64,000 bases of DNA from Daejeonella rubra (GTDB lineage: Bacteria > Bacteroidota > Bacteroidia > Sphingobacteriales > Sphingobacteriaceae): contig NZ_FNHH01000022.1 of the NCBI RefSeq assembly GCF_900103545.1, positions 1 through 64,000 of the forward strand, written 5' to 3'. Positions 58,231 through 64,000 of this stretch are shown one piece after another. Each line of letters opens with the position of its first letter. The first letter of the stretch is position 1. Under the pieces are notes generated by a model that saw nothing but the letters and a program-made list of their open reading frames with translations, did not search any database and had not been told where the DNA came from. The translations under genes were made by a program, and so were the position numbers.

Positions 58231-59418
58231 TCATTCTAAGGTGGATGCAGCGCTTTTATAAAGCGCTATCAGCTGCGGACCAACAACTCCGGGATTGAAG
58301 TTCTCCTCATAACATAGCCTGGCATTATTTGCCATAGCTATATATTCCTCATCAGTCATTGCGAAGACCTCAAAAAGCGCCTTAGCAATGTCATCATCAG
58401 TCTCAACTACATAACCAGCCTTATATGCCCTGATGGTATCACTTGTTGGAACCTGGCTTGAAACAATTACCGGTTTATAGGCAGACAAAGCTTGTATTAC
58501 ACTGATTCCAAAACCCTCAAATCTTGATAAGTGAATATAGGCCCTTGACTCTTTAAATATACTGTTCCTTTCTACTTCATCCACTCTTCCAGTAAATATC
58601 ACATCCTCCCCCACCTCAAGATCCAGTTCCTTACAAAGTTTCCGCCGCAATATATCTGATGAAGCATCCGCCGGGCCTACGATCTTGAATACTATTCCAG
58701 GAGTATCATTTAAAGACTTTTTATATAAATTCAGTCCCTTTAAGGAACGATCGATACCCTTCTGATAAATATCAGAGCGGCCAATAAAACAGACTTGCGA
58801 TTTTATTACGCTAAGGTCAAGAGGCAAATTCATATCACTAACCTGATTTGGAACAACCATAATCGGGCTATCGGTCAGCAAACGCAAACAAGGCTCGCAT
58901 TGATTAGTTAAAGCATGAATTAAAGAAGCATGATCGAATACATATTTATCAATAAAATGAACAAACAGGTCTCTATAAACGCGCTTTATCAATGATTTCT
59001 CTGATTTAAAAGCATTGCAATACACATAAGAATCATGCGGAGTGATCAGATATGGTATTCTGGCCTGGTATAATAACCTGGCAACCAGATAATTATTAAG
59101 ATTGTAAATATGATTCAAATGAAAAACAGAGTCAGAAAAATTTCGATTTTTCAACCAATTTTTAAAAAGCAGAGAAAGTTTATAAAAAGGAAGATTTTTA
59201 GAGCCAAAAGAATGGATCAGTACTGAATCTGAATTATAAGAAGTATAGTGATCCTGCTCCTTACTTTGATCAAACTCAATAAATTGAAAATCAAAATAGT
59301 CCTTTAAAAGCTTTACATTCTGGTAATTGAATTCAGCCAATCCATCTGCCGCACCTGGCCTGTAGTGGCCTAATACATAAATTGTTAAATAACCTTCATT
59401 ACCATTGCTTAAGTGCAT
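58231..59418 (-). CDS. Glycosyltransferase family 4 (GT-B)
   Basis: A GT-B enzyme of about 395 residues from ATG 59418; the frame extends to a TTG (59445) that I reject. The N-terminal domain shows VLGHYRPGAADGLAEFNYQN, and the C-terminal domain has CFIGRSDIYQKGIDRSLKGL, FTGRVDEVERNSIFKESRAYIHLSRFEGFGISVIQALSAYKPVIVSS. The EGFGISVIQAL motif holds the family 4 Ex7E-like glutamate. It is co-directional with the downstream methyltransferase gene and divergent from the next plus-strand block; the 277-bp spacer between them shows no gene. Donor sugar is unknown. Confidence 0.9.
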   Translation of the reverse strand: MHLSNGNEGYLTIYVLGHYRPGAADGLAEFNYQNVKLLKDYFDFQFIEFDQSKEQDHYTSYNSDSVLIHSFGSKNLPFYKLSLLFKNWLKNRNFSDSVFHLNHIYNLNNYLVARLLYQARIPYLITPHDSYVYCNAFKSEKSLIKRVYRDLFVHFIDKYVFDHASLIHALTNQCEPCLRLLTDSPIMVVPNQVSDMNLPLDLSVIKSQVCFIGRSDIYQKGIDRSLKGLNLYKKSLNDTPGIVFKIVGPADASSDILRRKLCKELDLEVGEDVIFTGRVDEVERNSIFKESRAYIHLSRFEGFGISVIQALSAYKPVIVSSQVPTSDTIRAYKAGYVVETDDDIAKALFEVFAMTDEEYIAMANNARLCYEENFNPGVVGPQLIALYKSAASTLE

Positions 59419-59695
59419 AATGGCAAAATACGCGATTTTGGTCAAATATTAAGAAGCTATAGAATAAACAATAATAAATTGTTACAACACAGTTTCAGAA
59501 TAATTTGAAATATTGAAAATAACTAAGTAATTGTACTTATTTTTACTAATTCCGGAGCTTAAAATAATCGGGAGTTATAAAAAAATATTAGTTAAAACCA
59601 TTAAAAGGATTGATCTTTAACATCAATCCCAGACAATTCGTATATAGAGAAGCTCAATCAATTATTTACCTGATGCGAATTACTTTTATTGAATA
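59419..59695. other. Divergent intergenic region inside the polysaccharide cluster
   Basis: A 277-bp AT-rich spacer between divergent glycosyltransferase genes. No ORF, hairpin or heptad array is recognised. It should hold promoters in both directions; no exact -33/-7 match was found. Confidence 0.3.
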
Positions 59696-60556
59696 ATGAA
59701 TATTTTTAAGAACCCAGCCTGGTTAAACCAGTTTCAGTATCCTTATTCTGCTTTCAATGAAATACCTGATCATGTATTTGATAAAATCAATTCAGATCTT
59801 GACAGTGTCCAAAGTAAATCTCCAGTAGTAAGTGTTGTGATTGCCGCCTGGAATGAAGAAGTAAATATTCTCAAATGTGTAGCAAGCCTTTCTAAAATGA
59901 AAACTTCTATACCATTTGAGATCATTGTCGTAAATAATAACTCTAATGACAACACCCAAAAAACATTAGATAAATTACATATTAAATCATTTTTTGAATC
60001 GGTTCAGGGATGTGGTCCCGCGAGGCAACTCGGACAAGAAAATGCATTGGGTAAATACATCTTAATGGGAGATGCAGACTGTTTATATCCCAATTGCTGG
60101 ATCGATGAGATGATCAAAGTACTTGAACAAGACCAGGTGGTATGTGTTTATGGCAGATACTCCTTTAATGGCAACACTGAATTCCCTCGCTGGAAACTAA
60201 GTTTATTCGAGATGATGAAAGATATTGTCGCAGAGTTCAGACATATGAACCGCCCCTATTTCAATGCATATGGAATGAGCATGGGCTATATCAGGGAAAC
60301 AGGTTTAAAGGTTGGATTTATAAAAATTAACAGAAGAGGTGAAGATGGACAGCTTTGTCTTGATCTTATGCCATTCGGTAAAATTAAGCAAGTAAAATCG
60401 AACAGGGCAAGAACATGGACGGGTACCAGGACTCTTCAACTCGATGGCAGTTTTTCAGGTGCGCTAACCATTCGTCTCTTTAAAGAACTTAAGCGCTTTT
60501 TTTATAACTTACACTCCAGATTACCGGAAAATAAAAAAGCAGACGGAAGTTCCTGA
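59696..60556 (+). CDS. Glycosyltransferase family 2
   Basis: A 286-residue GT-A enzyme. VSVVIAAWNEEVNILKCV (46-63) and IIVVNNNSNDNTQ begin the nucleotide-binding half. The metal-binding DxD is GDADCLYP, and RGEDGQLCLDL is the downstream acceptor-side motif. There are no obvious membrane helices, unlike the GT2 at 51.7 kb. It probably adds a single sugar to the lipid-linked oligosaccharide. It is the first gene of the second plus-strand block and is followed by another GT2 gene after 13 bp. Confidence 0.92.
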   Translation: MNIFKNPAWLNQFQYPYSAFNEIPDHVFDKINSDLDSVQSKSPVVSVVIAAWNEEVNILKCVASLSKMKTSIPFEIIVVNNNSNDNTQKTLDKLHIKSFFESVQGCGPARQLGQENALGKYILMGDADCLYPNCWIDEMIKVLEQDQVVCVYGRYSFNGNTEFPRWKLSLFEMMKDIVAEFRHMNRPYFNAYGMSMGYIRETGLKVGFIKINRRGEDGQLCLDLMPFGKIKQVKSNRARTWTGTRTLQLDGSFSGALTIRLFKELKRFFYNLHSRLPENKKADGSS

Positions 60557-60569
60557 TGCACTTAGCACT

Positions 60570-62366
60570 ATGGCATTACCTTATTTCTTCAAAGACGTCA
60601 GCTTATTAATAACCCATTATAACCGAAGCAACTCTCTTGAACGTCTGTTGAAAATCTTCAAAGAACTGAATTGCAGTTTTGAGGAAATAATAGTTTCAGA
60701 CGATGGAAGTTTGACTGAACATCTGGAATCTGTCAAAGAACTTCAATATTCTTATAATTTTAGCCTGATCACCAGTTCAAAAAACATGGGACTGGGCAAT
60801 AATATTAATAAAGGGCAGGCAGCTGTAACGTGTCCTTATACCCTATATGTTCAGGAAGATTTTATTCCCTTAGCTGATTTTGCAAAACATTTTCAGGATG
60901 CACTTGATATCATGCATAAAAGGAAAGAGCTGGATATTATCCGGTTTTATTCCTACATAAAATATCCACACCTGAAACCTTTTGAACAGGGTTTCTCTGA
61001 AATGATCTATAAACCATGGTCGCTCAATTACCTAAAGATCTATTTTTACAGTGACCACCCCCATCTGCGCAGGTCTAATTTTATTGAAAAATTCGGTACA
61101 TACACTGAACAGGTAAGTGTTGACCGGGCTGAATACCGTATGTGTATTTCTTTCCTTCAGCAAAGAGGCAAGGGCCTTTTTTACGATGACTATCAAGGCT
61201 TGTTCGAGCAAATAAATCCCGAAGCAGAACCAAGCACCACAATAAGACGAAAATTTACTTTAAGTAAAAATCCATTTATAAAATTCACCCGGGATATTTA
61301 CAGGCAATTCAGATATAATTATGATCTGCGTTTTCTTAGAGTAAATCATGGCTTTGCTATTAAATCTGATATTGCAAAGTTAAGGGCAGAAAAAAATACA
61401 TTTATTGATCTTTCGAAAGCCATTATCAATAAATTCTTAAGCTTGTTTGTCCGGATTTTTTATCCTCAGGCAGTAAGAGAGTTCAAACAATTCTACAAAG
61501 ACACTTATTATTGTCAGCTTGTACAGCTCAAATATCTTTTCAAAGATTATTTTATCAGGAAAAGATATAAAAGCATTTCATTTAATGGTGAATTTGCACC
61601 GGAGCTTCAGTTTGTGCTTCCATTTGCTTACTGGCATTTCAAAAATGGAACTTTAGATAAAACAATATCGTCAAAACTTACACGGGAATTGTATTTCTTC
61701 TCTAAAGATCACCAGGAGTCATTTGAAGAACGGTCAAATGAAGGCAATTATAATTTTGAAACGCCCAGAATACTTTACAGCCATAATTATGACATGAGTA
61801 AATGGGCTCAGGTGCCATTAAAAGAAACTTATCAGAATTCAATTTATGTTTATGATAAGCCCATTCTTATCATTGCCAATCGCTATAATATGGAATGGGA
61901 TGATGCTCCTGTCAGTTTTTTAAGCATTCCTGTACTTCGTACTATTATTACAAAACTCAAAGACAAATTCACTATAATTTATAACCGGCCCCGCTCACAG
62001 AACATTGCAACAGATGATAGTGTGATCTATGATCTTCATGAATACGAATGGCTGGAAAAAGAACATCCGGAAGTGATCCTGATGGAAAATCTGTACAAGG
62101 AAAATAAGGCTAAAGCCAATAATTTCAATCATTTACAATTAATGGTTTATGCCAATTCAAGCCATTTTATTTCCACCCACGGAGGAACAGGTACCCTGGC
62201 AAGTTATTTTGGCGGCATCAATCTTATCCTGTCAAAAAAAGGCCCTGAGCATCATTTTAATTGTTATCAAAAATTATATCCAAAACTTTCAGGCGCAAAA
62301 ATAGTACATGCAAAATCAGATGCTGAGCTTGATAGTGCAATTGAAAAATGCCTGTTAAATGATTGA
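60570..62366 (+). CDS. Two-domain protein: GT2-like N-terminus plus unknown C-terminal domain
   Basis: A 598-residue protein. Residues 8-230 are a GT-A fold (VSLLITHYNRSNSLERLLKI, EEIIVSDDGS) in which the usual DxD is replaced by QED (TLYVQEDFIP). A linker with many basic and aromatic residues (230-350) follows. The C-terminal region (about 370-598) contains VILMENLYKEN and FISTHGGTGTLASYFGGINLIL, which recall nucleotide-sugar binding loops of GT-B enzymes, but I do not recognise the family. It may be a bifunctional transferase, or an inactive GT2 fused to an active second domain. It lies between a GT2 gene and the flippase. Confidence 0.75.
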   Translation: MALPYFFKDVSLLITHYNRSNSLERLLKIFKELNCSFEEIIVSDDGSLTEHLESVKELQYSYNFSLITSSKNMGLGNNINKGQAAVTCPYTLYVQEDFIPLADFAKHFQDALDIMHKRKELDIIRFYSYIKYPHLKPFEQGFSEMIYKPWSLNYLKIYFYSDHPHLRRSNFIEKFGTYTEQVSVDRAEYRMCISFLQQRGKGLFYDDYQGLFEQINPEAEPSTTIRRKFTLSKNPFIKFTRDIYRQFRYNYDLRFLRVNHGFAIKSDIAKLRAEKNTFIDLSKAIINKFLSLFVRIFYPQAVREFKQFYKDTYYCQLVQLKYLFKDYFIRKRYKSISFNGEFAPELQFVLPFAYWHFKNGTLDKTISSKLTRELYFFSKDHQESFEERSNEGNYNFETPRILYSHNYDMSKWAQVPLKETYQNSIYVYDKPILIIANRYNMEWDDAPVSFLSIPVLRTIITKLKDKFTIIYNRPRSQNIATDDSVIYDLHEYEWLEKEHPEVILMENLYKENKAKANNFNHLQLMVYANSSHFISTHGGTGTLASYFGGINLILSKKGPEHHFNCYQKLYPKLSGAKIVHAKSDAELDSAIEKCLLND

Positions 62367-62379
62367 TGAATTAACCTAA

Positions 62380-63711
62380 ATGAAAATATTCAACAAGGAT
62401 CTATATTGGATCAGGTCAGGTTTTTTCACCTTACTTCAGAACCTTTCAGGAGTATTTTTCAGTATCGGTAGCTTTTTCATCCTGGTAAGGATCCTTGGAC
62501 CAAATGACTATGGAGTTTGGGTTCTATTTATGGTTACTGTAACCATTCTGGAAACTGTAAGGGGTGGTTTGATTCAAAATGCACTTATCAAATACCTTGC
62601 CTCCGAGGAAAATACAGAGCATCCCCGGATCATCTCTGCATCATTCACTATCAGCGCAATTCTTACATTGATCTGTATCCTCCTTAATCTTGGATTTGCT
62701 CATATTCTTTCTGCCCTTTGGAAGGCACCCGAGTTGATCCCGATCTTCAACATGTACTGCTTTACGTTTATTATTTCAGGGGTACTGACCCAGTTTAATT
62801 GCATCCTGCAGGCAAACTTGAAATTCAAAAGCATATTTGTCAGTTCCTTTATCATGCAGTTTAGTTTTTTTGCCTATGTCCTGGCATGCTTTATTTTCAA
62901 TTTTAATATACGGCTGATCGATCTGATTCATCTTCAGATGTTTAATTATACAATTTCTGCATTCATAGCATATTTTCAGGTCAGAACCTATTTATCAATT
63001 AGCTATTCCCTTTGTGTTGACTGGATCAAAAAACTATTCCATTATGGCAAGTATGCCTTTGGAACATCCGTAAGTGCTATACTCTCTGTAACGGTAGACC
63101 AGATGATGCTCGGGGCAATACTTTCTCCAGTTCAGGCCGGTGCATTTAATGTAGCTGTCAGGCTAACTAACCTACTTGATATTCCAACTAATGCTGTTGC
63201 TGTAATAGTCTTTCCACAGAGCGCCAAACGCATCGTGACAGAAGGGAAAGAAGGCATCAAATACCTCTATGAGAAATCGGTCGGCACCTTGATCGCTCTC
63301 CTGATCCCCGGGATAATCTTATTATATCTTTTCTCTGGAATTGTGGTCAATCTGATTGCTGGCGATAATTATAAAGATGCTATTCCCCTGTTGCATATTA
63401 CACTTCTCTATTGCCTGTTCACTCCATACGGACGGCAGTTTGGGAATATACTTGACTCCATAGGAAAAACACGTCTGACCTTTCTGGTGGTGCTGTTAGT
63501 CACTTCAATAAATATAGGTCTGAACTATCTCTTTATTACCAGATTCGGAGTATTGGGAGCTGCCTATGCTACACTTGCAGCACATATTATTGGTTTTTTC
63601 ATTGGACAAAGTATCCTTAAAAAAGAGTTGAATGTCAGCGTAAGAAACACCTTGATTTTTGCCTGGCAATTCTATCCTGAATTCTATCAAAAATATATCA
63701 AGAAAAATTAA
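62380..63711 (+). CDS. Oligosaccharide flippase (Wzx-like)
   Basis: Integral membrane protein of 443 residues with about 12-14 transmembrane helices of the MOP/MVF exporter superfamily. The start is typical (KDLYWIRSGFFTLLQNLSGVFFSIGSFFILVRILGPNDYGVW). Charged residues fall within loops as in Wzx proteins, and VDQMMLGAIL and GDNYKDAIPLLHI are common motifs. It would move the lipid-linked repeat unit to the periplasm for polymerisation by the Wzy-like protein at 53.0-54.5 kb. It is the last gene seen in the cluster; a hairpin lies 25 bp past its stop codon. Confidence 0.9.
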   Translation: MKIFNKDLYWIRSGFFTLLQNLSGVFFSIGSFFILVRILGPNDYGVWVLFMVTVTILETVRGGLIQNALIKYLASEENTEHPRIISASFTISAILTLICILLNLGFAHILSALWKAPELIPIFNMYCFTFIISGVLTQFNCILQANLKFKSIFVSSFIMQFSFFAYVLACFIFNFNIRLIDLIHLQMFNYTISAFIAYFQVRTYLSISYSLCVDWIKKLFHYGKYAFGTSVSAILSVTVDQMMLGAILSPVQAGAFNVAVRLTNLLDIPTNAVAVIVFPQSAKRIVTEGKEGIKYLYEKSVGTLIALLIPGIILLYLFSGIVVNLIAGDNYKDAIPLLHITLLYCLFTPYGRQFGNILDSIGKTRLTFLVVLLVTSINIGLNYLFITRFGVLGAAYATLAAHIIGFFIGQSILKKELNVSVRNTLIFAWQFYPEFYQKYIKKN

Positions 63712-64000
63712 CCGAAAATCCTCTGTCTTCCCGAAACCTGCCTTCAGCAGGTGAGGAAAATCGTGTTTAATCCGTAAAATTGGCTCTACGGATAGGTGAA
63801 GAGAAAATCTCACAAAGACGCGATTGCTGGATATAAAACAAATGATCATAAATAATTTATAAACCTTTGGTCCTTAGCGTCTTGACGAGCCAACCTGTCG
63901 GTAGGTTTCCTATGGTTAGTGTTCTCCGTACCAAATGCAGATGTGCCTATAAAAGATAAAGTCAATCTAAAACGAATGTCATGCCGAAACCTGCCCTTTA
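63712..64000. repeat. Mosaic of short intergenic repeats at the right end
   Basis: A non-coding stretch. It has a hairpin ACCTGC-CTTCA-GCAGGT (63736-63752), a second small hairpin AACCT-N6-AGGTT (63892-63907), and inverted copies CTCACAAAGACGC / GCGTCTTGACGAG (63809-63821 and 63877-63889; 10 of 13 match). The word CCGAAACCTGCC occurs twice, at 63731-63742 and 63984-63995. The structure resembles interspersed repeat mosaics rather than a gene. The window end cuts it off. Confidence 0.55.

Overview
This window looks like a chromosomal segment of an AT-rich Bacteroidota, most plausibly a Sphingobacteriaceae relative (Pedobacter or Mucilaginibacter-like). That placement is inferred from content: a fused CrtYcd-type lycopene cyclase, a GIN-domain exported protein, a beta-oxidation enzyme with dehydrogenase before hydratase, start codons without strong Shine-Dalgarno sequences, and promoter -7 boxes of the Bacteroidota type TAnnTTTG. 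No rRNA, prophage or conventional transposase is visible.

Layout. 0.2-3.6 kb: an Old Yellow Enzyme reductase and catalase-peroxidase KatG. 3.6-5.3 kb: tRNA-Asn(GTT) and a PfkB sugar kinase. 5.4-8.7 kb: a minus-strand group with a small cytochrome b5-like protein, lycopene cyclase, an ECF sigma factor, MurB and carotene hydroxylase CrtZ; crtB and crtI are absent. 8.9-17.1 kb: dihydrolipoyl dehydrogenase and 2-oxoglutarate dehydrogenase E2/E1, separated by an M1 peptidase and a GIN-domain protein on the plus strand. 17.3-23.2 kb: cryptochrome DASH, a CBS-domain protein, two FKBP lipoproteins, and an ABC1 kinase/TetR pair. 23.3-30.3 kb: a MarR-headed beta-oxidation operon (marR, hydroxyacyl-CoA dehydrogenase/enoyl-CoA hydratase, thiolase, acyl-CoA dehydrogenase). 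30.4-37.5 kb: two small membrane-associated proteins, an acyl-CoA ligase/gamma-glutamyltransferase pair and an M61 peptidase. 37.7-43.7 kb: a marR-MFP-RND-TolC efflux operon. 43.8-46.8 kb: a receiver protein, an N-acetylglucosamine-kinase-like protein, and thioredoxin- and rhodanese-like proteins. 47.3-63.7 kb: a large exopolysaccharide (Wzx/Wzy/Wzc-like) cluster.

The most unusual structure is a set of degenerate heptanucleotide (7-bp period) tandem arrays in intergenic spaces, seen at five places (0.1, 5.3, 8.7-8.9, 25.2-25.8 and 27.0-27.4 kb). They start at or within about 15 bp of the stop codon of a neighbouring gene, and sometimes contain that stop codon. In several cases two arrays flank a short core that shares a GTTTYAATRG-like motif. 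Two of the loci carry a gene for an S23/Avd-like four-helix-bundle protein, and both are inserted exactly in the spacers of the beta-oxidation operon, in its orientation. The heptad sequence differs between the two cassettes, but each cassette has matching heptads on both sides. I propose these as a family of gene-carrying and empty heptad-array elements. Similar heptamer arrays (STRR) are known in heterocystous cyanobacteria; the link to S23-type proteins is my inference.

The exopolysaccharide cluster is also unusual. It opens with a receiver protein whose gene overlaps a pseudo-receiver/sugar-phosphate-transferase fusion that lacks the phosphoacceptor Asp and the conserved Lys. A short TolC-like protein stands where an outer-membrane exporter would be expected, and no Wza-like gene is seen. 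Regulatory palindromes sit at both marR promoters, and a perfect CRP-type palindrome lies at 45.42 kb.
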